Below the pieces are notes generated by a model, which saw only the letters and a program-made list of their open reading frames with translations, ran no database searches and had not been told where the DNA came from. Position numbers and translations under genes: made by a program. This document shows positions 13,654 to 21,188 of a stretch of DNA of 40,343 nucleotides, piece by piece. The DNA is from a virus. Each line of letters opens with the position of its first letter. The first letter of the stretch is position 1. The stretch covers positions 1 to 40,343 of the IMG/VR virus record IMGVR_UViG_3300045999_006059; one strand, written 5' to 3'.

Positions 13654-14357
13654 TGGCTGATACAACAACAACTAACTTTGGCATCGTCAAGCCTGAAATC
13701 GGAGCCTCCCAGAATACCTGGGGCACAAAGCGCAACACGCACCTTGACCGCTTGGATATCTTGTTACTCGGCCATTACACGATTGGCGGCACGGCGGACG
13801 TGCGGACGATCACAACGGGACTGTCGCTTGCTGCGATTCCGACCGGGATGGAGATCCGCTTCCTGACCGCCACGACGAACACTGGATCAATGACGCTCAA
13901 CGTCGATAGCATTGGCGCGGTGACGTGCAAGACGTTCTCGGGTGCAAACCTGCCCGCTGGTTACATCCGTGCAAACATCCTGACCGTTGCCCGGTATGAC
14001 GGTACAAACTGGATCATTGACCGTCAGGTAGAGCGTGGATCGAACGCAAACGGCGAGTTTGTCAAGTTTGCGGACGGAACACAGATTTGCACGGCCACGA
14101 TCTCTGAGACATTGGGGGTCGAAACGGCGTCGGGTTCAATCTTCACAAGTCCGTCTGACCTGACATGGACGTTTCCGAATGCCTTTGTCAACGTTGACGC
14201 GGTGACAGGGTCAAGTGTTCGCGGTGACAGGGTGGGCGGGATCAGCATCCGGTCAAGGACGACGACGACTGCCATCTATCGGCATTGGTTTGCCACGTCT
14301 CTTGCCTCTGGCGGCACGTCCCTTGCCATTTTGCAGGCCGTGGGGCGCTGGTATTAA
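13653..14357 (+). CDS. Tail fibre-like protein (234 aa)
   Basis: Starts with TTTTNFGIVKPEIGASQNTW, a tail-fibre attachment motif repeated across alphaproteobacterial phages, then beta-rich repeats (TGLSLAAIPTGMEIRFLTAT) typical of trimeric fibres. The C-terminal end (GTSLAILQAVGRWY) resembles fibre tips. It lies between the adaptor and hub genes, so it is probably a short fibre bound near the tail base. Confidence 0.78.
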   Translation: MADTTTTNFGIVKPEIGASQNTWGTKRNTHLDRLDILLLGHYTIGGTADVRTITTGLSLAAIPTGMEIRFLTATTNTGSMTLNVDSIGAVTCKTFSGANLPAGYIRANILTVARYDGTNWIIDRQVERGSNANGEFVKFADGTQICTATISETLGVETASGSIFTSPSDLTWTFPNAFVNVDAVTGSSVRGDRVGGISIRSRTTTTAIYRHWFATSLASGGTSLAILQAVGRWY

Positions 14358-15833
14358 ATGCCGCTCTTGCCGCTGGCCATCCCGCCCGGCGCATACCGCA
14401 ACGGGACGGAATATCAGGCATCGGGCCGTTGGGGAGATTGCAGCCTTGTGCGGTGGCGCGAAGGCACGATGGGGCCTGTAGGGGGCTGGCAACTGCGCGT
14501 GGACGTGACAACTACGCCACCCAGGGCCGCGCTGGCATGGTCTGACCTGTCGAACGATGCGCGCTTTGCTGTCGGCACGGCAACGGCGCTGTTCTCGGTG
14601 TCGGCAAGCGGTACGGTCACGGACATTACCCCGGCAGGGCTTACGGCAGGCGACGTTGACGCTTCGGTCAATACGGGTTACGGCGGCGGGTTCTACGGTG
14701 CTGACTACTACGGCACGGAACGCCCTGACACCGGGAACTATGGCGAAGCGACAACCTGGGCGCTGGATAACTGGGGCGAAAGGCTCTTGGCCTGTTCCAA
14801 TGCGGACGGCGAAATCTACGAATGGGACTTGAACGTCGCGAATGACGGCGTGGCGGTTTCGAATGCCCCAACGGGCAACTTGTCCATGATGGTGACAGAG
14901 GAACGGTTTGTCTTTGCGCTCGGTGCTGGTGGCAATCCGCGCAAGGTCCAATGGTGCGACCGTGAGAACAACACGGTTTGGACGCCCGCCGCGACGAATG
15001 AAGCGGGCGATCTGGAATTGCAGACGGCTGGTCAGATCATGTGCGGTGTCCGCACAAGGGGCCAAGCATTGATCCTGACGGACATCGACGCGCATGTAGC
15101 GACGTATCAGGGTCCGCCGTTCGTTTATGGCTTCCAGCGTGTCGGCACGTCATGCGGGTCTATTTCACGCAAGGCAGCGGCGGCGGTTGATACGGGCGTG
15201 TTCTGGATGGGGCCGCGTGGGTTCTTTGTGTTTGCAGGCGGTGCGGTGGCGGAATTGCCGTGTGAAGTCGCTGACTATGTGTTCGGCAGCATCAATTCGG
15301 CGCAACAGTCCAAGATTTACGCAGTGGCCAATTCGCAGTTCAACGAGGTGTGGTGGTTCTATCCTGACAGCACTTCGACGGAAAACAGCCGCTATGTGTC
15401 GTACAACTACCGGGAAAACCACTGGGCCACGGGCGTTCTGAGCAGGACGGCGGGCGTTGACCGTGGCGTGTTCCGGCGTCCGATCTGGTTCGATGCGAAC
15501 GGCGATGCTTATGACCATGAGTTCGGTCTGGCGCATGGTTCAGACACGCCCTTTGCGACAACCGGGCCGGTCAGCCTGGGCGCGGGCGATCAGGTTTACA
15601 GCGTGACAAGCATGATCCCCGACGAAGGCACGCGGGGCGATGTCACGGCCACGTTTTACGGCAAGTATTACCCCAACGGGGCGGAAGAGACGTTCGGGCC
15701 TTACACGATGTCAGCACCTACCGACATCTTGATGACCGCAAGACAGATCAGAATGCGGGTTGACGCGGCGGTGAACGCGGATTGGCGCGTGGGTGTCATG
15801 CGTCTTGAAGCACGGGCACGGGGCGGGCGGTGA
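14358..15833 (+). CDS. Tail hub / packaged-DNA stabilisation protein (P22 gp10-like)
   Basis: A 491-aa beta-propeller-like protein. It has repeated WxxNxG and GERLLACS blade segments (ALDNWGERLLACSNADGE), the internal GQALILTDIDAHVATYQG, and C-terminal RQIRMRVDA. This order is characteristic of P22 gp10-like hubs, which seal the portal below the adaptor. It starts right after the fibre stop and overlaps the next gene (GTGA). Confidence 0.8.
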   Translation: MPLLPLAIPPGAYRNGTEYQASGRWGDCSLVRWREGTMGPVGGWQLRVDVTTTPPRAALAWSDLSNDARFAVGTATALFSVSASGTVTDITPAGLTAGDVDASVNTGYGGGFYGADYYGTERPDTGNYGEATTWALDNWGERLLACSNADGEIYEWDLNVANDGVAVSNAPTGNLSMMVTEERFVFALGAGGNPRKVQWCDRENNTVWTPAATNEAGDLELQTAGQIMCGVRTRGQALILTDIDAHVATYQGPPFVYGFQRVGTSCGSISRKAAAAVDTGVFWMGPRGFFVFAGGAVAELPCEVADYVFGSINSAQQSKIYAVANSQFNEVWWFYPDSTSTENSRYVSYNYRENHWATGVLSRTAGVDRGVFRRPIWFDANGDAYDHEFGLAHGSDTPFATTGPVSLGAGDQVYSVTSMIPDEGTRGDVTATFYGKYYPNGAEETFGPYTMSAPTDILMTARQIRMRVDAAVNADWRVGVMRLEARARGGR

Positions 15834-16294
15834 GAACGTTTCCCCCGGTTGCGGGCGACTGGAAAGAATGGGCGCGGTCACTGACACGCTCGCTTCAGTT
15901 CGGCTGGCAGCAGCTTGACCACAAGAACGCGGATTCACGGGCCACGCAGGACGGGATTCTGCTCTGGGATCCATCGGCGGGTGAGGTTGTCGTCTCGGAC
16001 GCAGGCGCATGGGTTGCCGTTGGGGGCGCGGGCGGGGCAACCGATCTGACCTATACGGCGGCAACGCGGCTTCTGGAGTCCAGCACGGGCACTGATGTCA
16101 CGTTGCCTCTCGTGACCACGTCCAACGCGGGGCTTGCCCCGGCTTCTGGTGGTGGAACTGACAATTTCTTGCGGGCGGATGCGACGTTTGCACTGCCGCC
16201 CGGAACGGCCACGACGACCTTGATCGTGGAAAACCGCACAAGCGACCCCGGCAGTCCTGCCGTTGGGCAACTCTGGATCAGGACGGACCTATGA
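15830..16294 (+). CDS. Small tail protein (154 aa)
   Basis: GTG start overlapping the hub stop (GTGA). The N-terminus (MRTFPPVAGDWKEWARSL) is helical; the rest is Gly/Thr-rich beta (GGTDNFLRADATFALPPG) and ends in GQLWIRTDL, as in phage fibre-linked proteins. The position after a gp10-like hub is where a tail needle or plug is encoded in P22-like phages, but no coiled coil is visible. Confidence 0.65.
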   Translation: MRTFPPVAGDWKEWARSLTRSLQFGWQQLDHKNADSRATQDGILLWDPSAGEVVVSDAGAWVAVGGAGGATDLTYTAATRLLESSTGTDVTLPLVTTSNAGLAPASGGGTDNFLRADATFALPPGTATTTLIVENRTSDPGSPAVGQLWIRTDL

Positions 16295-16716
16295 CGATTC
16301 AATCACAAGCGGCGCGGACAAGCGGCACGACGATTGCCAACGCGAACTTCGGCATTTACCCGCCTTCGACGGTTCGGGCGGCGCTGCTTGAGTTCGGCCT
16401 TATTCAAGTCACTGGCACGGCGCAATCTATCGGCCTTGGCCGTCCGGCAACGCTCGGCACGACATCAAGCCCGGTGTTGTTTCAGCAGGATGACCCCGGC
16501 GATCCTGCTTCGGTGGTCAACGGTCACATCACATGGTCCGCACAGCCAACGGCACCGACGATCTTTCATCGCCGTTGGAACAGCGCGGCGACAATCGGCG
16601 TGGGCATCATCTGGACGTTCCCCCGTGGGCTGGTCATCGCGGCGTCTGGCGCAATCGTAAGCTGGAACATCACAGCGGCGGTTGCCATGGACGTGAACGC
16701 GGTTGTCGATGCTTGA
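16291..16716 (+). CDS. Beta-rich virion protein (141 aa)
   Basis: Starts MTIQSQAARTSGTTIANANFG and continues with alternating hydrophobic/Thr beta strands (IGVGIIWTFPRGLVIAASGA). Coupled by ATGA. Probably a small tail or decoration protein. No specific family recognised. Confidence 0.65.
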   Translation: MTIQSQAARTSGTTIANANFGIYPPSTVRAALLEFGLIQVTGTAQSIGLGRPATLGTTSSPVLFQQDDPGDPASVVNGHITWSAQPTAPTIFHRRWNSAATIGVGIIWTFPRGLVIAASGAIVSWNITAAVAMDVNAVVDA

Positions 16717-16963
16717 CGAAGACCGCCTTCTGCGCATGAAGCGGGACGGCGAAAACGCCCCCGCCCACATGTGCAAGGTGCAAATCGTCGTGAACTATGA
16801 CGGCACAATGAGCATGGACGGGCCGTTCGGGGACAAGGAACTGTTCCTGACGATACTCGACCAAGCCCGCGATTGCGTGAAGGCCAATGCAAAGCCAAGG
16901 GGCACGCTTTTGGTTCCCCCGGCATACGGCGAGGCAAAGGCAAGGCCGGAAGGGTATTTCTGA
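16709..16963 (+). CDS. Hypothetical protein (84 aa)
   Basis: Starts MLDEDRLLRMKRDGENAPA. A short beta hairpin (CKVQIVVNYDGTMSMDGPFG) is followed by a helix (LFLTILDQARDCVKAN). The ATG at 16709 overlaps the previous stop by 8 bases. An in-frame TTG at 16703 is possible but adds only two residues. No recognised family. Confidence 0.65.
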   Translation: MLDEDRLLRMKRDGENAPAHMCKVQIVVNYDGTMSMDGPFGDKELFLTILDQARDCVKANAKPRGTLLVPPAYGEAKARPEGYF

Positions 16964-17460
16964 TGAGCGGCCTTGTCGGCAATCCTAACGGCGGCGTCGG
17001 TCTTTCGGCAAAAGATCGGCGGCTTGTCCCGAATTATCAGGCTATCCGCAGGCAACGAGACCGGATTAGCGAGCGGCACAGCGCGACGGGAAACGCGCCT
17101 GTCGGATATACAAGCGACTTCTGGCCAGGTAACGGCGGCTTTGGCGGCGATCAGGCAACGGATGTAGCGGTCAATCGGGCCGTGTGGTCGCGTGGCTTGG
17201 CAAGGCTTGCGCACGGCGTTGCAAGCCGGGTCGGCTTTGTCGGGGTGACGCGGGACCAGTACGGCGCACCTTTGGGCGGCGTGACATGTTCGCTGTTCAA
17301 GACCGACACGCGGGCGTGGATCATGGATATCGTCTCGGATGCGAACGGTAACTTTCTGCTGCAAAGCGTCTACAGCCCCGACACGCACTTTATCGTGTTT
17401 TACAAGGCCGGATCGCCTGAAGTCTTCGGAACCACGCGCCAGGCTTTAGTGGGGGCATGA
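16963..17460 (+). CDS. Virion protein with carboxypeptidase-regulatory-like Ig fold (165 aa)
   Basis: TGATG coupling sets the start. The C-terminal half (YGAPLGGVTCSLFKTDT, then DIVSDANGNFLLQSVYSPD) reads as a transthyretin/carboxypeptidase-regulatory Ig-like domain, which phages use on surface-exposed proteins to bind carbohydrates. The N-terminal half (SGLVGNPNGGVGLSAKDRR) is low-complexity. Probably a tail or capsid surface component. Confidence 0.65.
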   Translation: MSGLVGNPNGGVGLSAKDRRLVPNYQAIRRQRDRISERHSATGNAPVGYTSDFWPGNGGFGGDQATDVAVNRAVWSRGLARLAHGVASRVGFVGVTRDQYGAPLGGVTCSLFKTDTRAWIMDIVSDANGNFLLQSVYSPDTHFIVFYKAGSPEVFGTTRQALVGA

Positions 17461-17461
17461 T

Positions 17462-17821
17462 GTGGCAATCAACGGCTTCCTGCGCTCGGGCGACGGGTAC
17501 TATCTCCGCCCGGAAAAGTATCCGGAACGGATCGACGGGTTTCTTTTAGGTGGTGACGGTTACTATCTTCGCCCGGAACGGCGGGGTTTTGACGTTGCGG
17601 CGGCAGTCATCGCGCAATTCGCGGGGCTGCGGTACTTTCTCGGCTCGGTGCTTGAATTGGCGCTGATCGACCCGGATGATGCGCCTGCAGGGGATCAGTG
17701 GCGGATCGACAAGAACGGCACGATCTACGCGGTTTGGCTGGTTGACACATCAGACACGAACGCTTCGCAGGTCCGCGTCTACACAAATGACGGCGTCAAG
17801 GCCGCGAGGCTCAAGACGTGA
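17462..17821 (+). CDS. Small tail protein with internal duplication (119 aa)
   Basis: GTG start. Two near-identical segments, GFLRSGDGYYLRPE and GFLLGGDGYYLRPE, lie 22 residues apart in the first 40 residues. The rest ends with a beta-rich segment (YAVWLVDTSDTNASQVRVY). The duplicated unit looks like a short beta-arch binding module. No family recognised. Its stop overlaps the next start (GTGA). Confidence 0.65.
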   Translation: MAINGFLRSGDGYYLRPEKYPERIDGFLLGGDGYYLRPERRGFDVAAAVIAQFAGLRYFLGSVLELALIDPDDAPAGDQWRIDKNGTIYAVWLVDTSDTNASQVRVYTNDGVKAARLKT

Positions 17822-18174
17822 ACGAGATTGACCGTTGCCGTCCTTGGATCGAGGCGGCGCTACAGTACAGCGGCGGGACACACACGTTTGACGATGTGGC
17901 AGACATGATCGCCACGGGGCGGCTGCAACTCTGGCCCGCAATGCACGGTTGCCTCGTAACTGAAATCGTCGACTACCCGCAAAAGCGGGTGTTCAACGTG
18001 TTTTTGGCCGGGGGAACGCTGGCGCAACTGTTCGACATGGACCCGGACGTTGTGACCTGGGCGAGGGCAATGGGCTGCACGGCGGCAACGTTGCACGGGC
18101 GGCGCGGATGGACGCGGGCGCTGACTGAATTGGGCTGGCGTGAGACGTTGACGACAATGGAAAAGGACTTATAG
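17818..18174 (+). CDS. GNAT-like virion protein (118 aa)
   Basis: Compact alpha/beta protein: CLVTEIVDYPQKRVFNVFLA, then WARAMGCTAATLHGRRGWTR and ELGWRE, the pattern of the small GNAT-like proteins encoded beside podovirus internal virion proteins (T7 gp13 is of this type). Catalysis is not evident from motifs. GTGA-coupled to the previous gene. Likely an ejected or assembly-accessory protein. Confidence 0.7.
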   Translation: MNEIDRCRPWIEAALQYSGGTHTFDDVADMIATGRLQLWPAMHGCLVTEIVDYPQKRVFNVFLAGGTLAQLFDMDPDVVTWARAMGCTAATLHGRRGWTRALTELGWRETLTTMEKDL

Positions 18175-18175
18175 C

Positions 18176-18472
18176 ATGACTGCTACAGAATTTAACATCT
18201 GGCTTCAGGGTTTCAACGCAGCGGCACACGTCCGTTCACAGGAAGAACTGACGCGACTGATGGTGGGAAAAGCAAAGACCTTGAACGATGATTCAAGGCC
18301 GCCTGATGAGTTCTTTGAATATTTATTGAACCCGATTGGGTTGCATAAGCCGGGCAAAATGGTTCCCGTAAACCTTTTCCCCGAACAAAATCAGAGAAGT
18401 TTCACAAATCAATTGCCCGCGCAAACTGATATCAGCAACGCGCTATCGCCTTGGCATCTGGGGTGGCAATAA
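18176..18472 (+). CDS. Hypothetical protein (98 aa)
   Basis: Begins MTATEFNIWLQGFNAAAHV. Base composition here is visibly more AT-rich than in its neighbours (18240-18330), unlike the surrounding genes, which hints at separate origin. The C-terminus contains NLFPEQNQRSFTNQL. Ends in a TAATG overlap with the next gene. No family recognised; possibly virion associated from its place. Confidence 0.6.
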   Translation: MTATEFNIWLQGFNAAAHVRSQEELTRLMVGKAKTLNDDSRPPDEFFEYLLNPIGLHKPGKMVPVNLFPEQNQRSFTNQLPAQTDISNALSPWHLGWQ

Positions 18473-18876
18473 TGTCCAAAGGTGGATCGCAGACCACGAA
18501 CACGTCAACGCAGCTTCCGGCATGGCTTGAGCAAGCCGCGCAACAAGCTGTCGGGCGGTCTCAAGAGGCGGCGAACATCGGCTATGTGCCTTATTCGGGG
18601 CCATCTGTCGCGGCGTTTACCCCCATGCAGAATGACGCATTCCAAGGCACGAACATGGCGGCGCGGGCTTACGGGATGCCAACGTCGCAGGGTAACGGGA
18701 TGCCCAAAGCGCAGACCTTTGAAGGCGGAATGCGCGGTTATTCGTCCATGCCACTTTATGAGCAGGCATTGCAAAGCCTGCAGCAGTCGAACCCGCAACA
18801 GTTCTCGGCTCTGACGAGCATGTTCGGCGGCAACTACGGCCAGCCATCAGGCTTGCTTTCACCGAAGAGGAAATAA
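18472..18876 (+). CDS. Internal virion protein component (134 aa)
   Basis: The overlap with the previous stop fixes the ATG at 18472. Gln/Asn/Gly/Met-rich (PAWLEQAAQQAVGRSQEAA, then YEQALQSLQQSNPQQF), like the ejection proteins that podoviruses store in the head and inject. It precedes two larger proteins of similar composition, so the three probably form one ejectosome. Confidence 0.65.
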   Translation: MSKGGSQTTNTSTQLPAWLEQAAQQAVGRSQEAANIGYVPYSGPSVAAFTPMQNDAFQGTNMAARAYGMPTSQGNGMPKAQTFEGGMRGYSSMPLYEQALQSLQQSNPQQFSALTSMFGGNYGQPSGLLSPKRK

Positions 18877-18879
18877 GAC

Positions 18880-19635
18880 ATGGCAGGCGGTGGACAGCAG
18901 CAGCCCATGCAGGGCGGCAGGCCGAACGTGTTCCAGCAGGCGAACAACTCGCTGACAGGGGCGGTTCGCGGCACGCGCGAGGCCATGAATTACAACCCCA
19001 TGCAGGTCAACCCCGCCACTCTCAGCGGGCAAAACCTGAACCCGTACATGAACCCGTATCAGCAGTCCGTGACTGACCAGACCATGCGGCAGTTGAACCG
19101 TCAGCAGGCCATGGACATGAACAACCTGGACGCTCAGGCATCTGCGGCAGGCGCGTTCGGCGGCTCCCGGCATGGCGTGGCAATGGGTGAGACAAACCGG
19201 GGTTATGCGGACGTGCAGGCGCAGACCTTGGCGGGCCTGAACAGCGGCAATTTCCAGCAAGCGCAGCAAGGCGCAATGTTCGACGTGAACAACCGCAATC
19301 AGGCTCAGGGCATGAACCAGCAAGCGGGCTTGGCGGGCCAGAACCTGAACATGGCGGCGGCGGGGCAATTGGGCAACCTGTCCAATCTCGGCTTTGGTCA
19401 GGGGATGCAGATCAACAACCAGCAGGCCCAACAGGGCGCGCAGCAGCAGGCATTGCAGCAGATGCTTATGGACCAAGCCCAACAGCAGTTCCGGGGCTTC
19501 ACGGGCGCTCCTGCGCAGTCTGCGGGGCAAATGCTCGGCGGTGTTGGCGGCGTGCCTTACGGGACCACTGGAACGCAGAACACAACCCGGCAACCGGGGC
19601 TGTTTGACTATCTGTCGCTCGGATTGTCGATCTGA
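18880..19635 (+). CDS. Gln/Asn-rich internal virion protein (251 aa)
   Basis: Almost entirely Gln, Asn, Gly, Met and Ala, with runs such as NNQQAQQGAQQQALQQMLM and frequent NxxNxG spacing. No classical domain. Composition and position (between a small Q-rich protein and the transglycosylase-like gene) suggest an ejection protein that unfolds through the narrow tail channel, as in T7 gp14-16 functions, though sequence similarity is not shown. Confidence 0.7.
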   Translation: MAGGGQQQPMQGGRPNVFQQANNSLTGAVRGTREAMNYNPMQVNPATLSGQNLNPYMNPYQQSVTDQTMRQLNRQQAMDMNNLDAQASAAGAFGGSRHGVAMGETNRGYADVQAQTLAGLNSGNFQQAQQGAMFDVNNRNQAQGMNQQAGLAGQNLNMAAAGQLGNLSNLGFGQGMQINNQQAQQGAQQQALQQMLMDQAQQQFRGFTGAPAQSAGQMLGGVGGVPYGTTGTQNTTRQPGLFDYLSLGLSI

Positions 19636-21188
19636 TGGCTTGGCCCACATCGCTCATTCAGACCGAAAGCGGCGGGAATTGGGGCGCGTTGAACAACGTT
19701 CCCGGTGCTGGCGGTATTGTGGGGCATGGCGGGCGGCTGCAGTTTGGCGGGGCAAGGCTTCAAGACGCGGCAAACGCGGGCATCATTCCTGTGATGTCCC
19801 CGCAAGCATTCGCGCAACAACCGCCCGAGGTTCAAACGGCGGTCGAGAATTGGCACTTTGCCGACATTGACCGGCAGACTGAGCGAATGGGGCTGAACCG
19901 TTACATCGGTCAGACAGTCGGCGGCGTTCCGATCACGCAAGACGCCATCAGGGCCATGGCTCATCTGGGCGGCATGGGCGGCGTGCAAGCGTTCTTGCAA
20001 AGCGGCGGACGCGAGAACCGGGCGGATGTAAATGGCACATCGCTTGCCGACTATGCGCGCATTCACGGCGGTTCTGGCGGGCTTTTGTCAGGCGGCGGCG
20101 GTGCGGACACAATGACAGGCGGCGCGGGAGGCGACAGAATGGCAGGCTTGCTTGCACCACAAGAACGGCAACCGTCGATCTGGGACCGCCTTGAAGGCGT
20201 GCCAGTGCTTGGCGGGCTTGCCGATCCTGACCGGCGCGCAAGGCTGGCCGTGGGGCTTGGCGGGATGTCTCTGAACCCGAACGCGATGCTGATGGCAAGC
20301 AACATGCAGGGCATCGACCAACGGGCGCAAGAGCGTGAAACGACACAGCGGATGAACCAGACGATTGCCTACCTGCAAAGCGTGGGCCGGGATGATCTGG
20401 TCGCGCTTGTGCAGGCGGGCATGGACCCCGGATCGGCGCTGCAGGAATCGGCGCGGCAACCGGAAACGGCTGAACCGACTTCATTGATGCAGAACTATGA
20501 CTTTCTCATCGCACAGGGCTACACGCCCGAACAGGCGCTTGCGGCGGTGCAATCCGGTACGATTGTCAATGTCGGCGGAGAAGGTGGCGGCGCAGAGGTC
20601 GGGACAATTCCGCAGGGTTATGCTTACGTGCCAGACCCGAACAGCCCGGCTGGTGGCGTCATGGTTCCGATTCCGGGAGGGCCTGCCGATCCTGCGGCAA
20701 CCGATGCTGTGGCGGCGGGGAACGCGGACATTGCCACGAATACAATCATCACTGCAGCGCAACGGGCACGGGACGCGGCGGCAACCCGTATGATCACCGG
20801 ACCGGCTGCTGGCGTGGCTGGCATGATACGAAACACGGATAACGCCGAAATCTATCGGCAAGTCGAAGTTCTCAAGTCGAATGCCACCATCGGCAACTTG
20901 CAAGCCATGCGCGAGGCATCGCCCACGGGCGGCGCGCTCGGGCAAGTGACCGCGCCGGAATTGACCCTCTTGCAGGCGCTTTCCGGCGCTTTGGACCCTC
21001 AGAGCCCGAATTTCTTGCGTGACTTGGACGATTACGAGCTGACGTTGCTCAAGATCGTTCACGGTCCGGAAAAGGGGCAACTCATCTTTGAACAGACGCG
21101 GCCCGCCGAGACCATCACGACCACGACACTGCCGCCAACAGGGCAAGACATCCAAACCATCCTTGACAAATATCCAGCGGTGCCCTGA
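19635..21188 (+). CDS. Internal virion protein with transglycosylase-like N-terminus (517 aa)
   Basis: The first 20 residues hold LIQTESGGNWGALNN, the catalytic Glu context (ESGG) of lytic transglycosylase-type lysozymes. The N-terminal 150 residues match small cell-wall hydrolases that virions use to open a path during DNA entry. The rest is a long Ala/Gly/Gln-rich ejection-type region (LQALSGALDPQSPNFL). TGATG coupling to the Q-rich gene. Expected in the capsid interior and injected. Confidence 0.72.
   Translation: MAWPTSLIQTESGGNWGALNNVPGAGGIVGHGGRLQFGGARLQDAANAGIIPVMSPQAFAQQPPEVQTAVENWHFADIDRQTERMGLNRYIGQTVGGVPITQDAIRAMAHLGGMGGVQAFLQSGGRENRADVNGTSLADYARIHGGSGGLLSGGGGADTMTGGAGGDRMAGLLAPQERQPSIWDRLEGVPVLGGLADPDRRARLAVGLGGMSLNPNAMLMASNMQGIDQRAQERETTQRMNQTIAYLQSVGRDDLVALVQAGMDPGSALQESARQPETAEPTSLMQNYDFLIAQGYTPEQALAAVQSGTIVNVGGEGGGAEVGTIPQGYAYVPDPNSPAGGVMVPIPGGPADPAATDAVAAGNADIATNTIITAAQRARDAAATRMITGPAAGVAGMIRNTDNAEIYRQVEVLKSNATIGNLQAMREASPTGGALGQVTAPELTLLQALSGALDPQSPNFLRDLDDYELTLLKIVHGPEKGQLIFEQTRPAETITTTTLPPTGQDIQTILDKYPAVP

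Noticed and set aside
14253-15095. A 280-aa minus-strand ORF over the hub gene.
   Set aside because: Antisense shadow of the gp10-like gene, with no start signal.
18859-19650. A 263-aa minus-strand ORF rich in Leu and His.
   Set aside because: Its composition is what antisense reading of a Gln/Asn-rich gene gives; the plus-strand gene is coupled on both sides.
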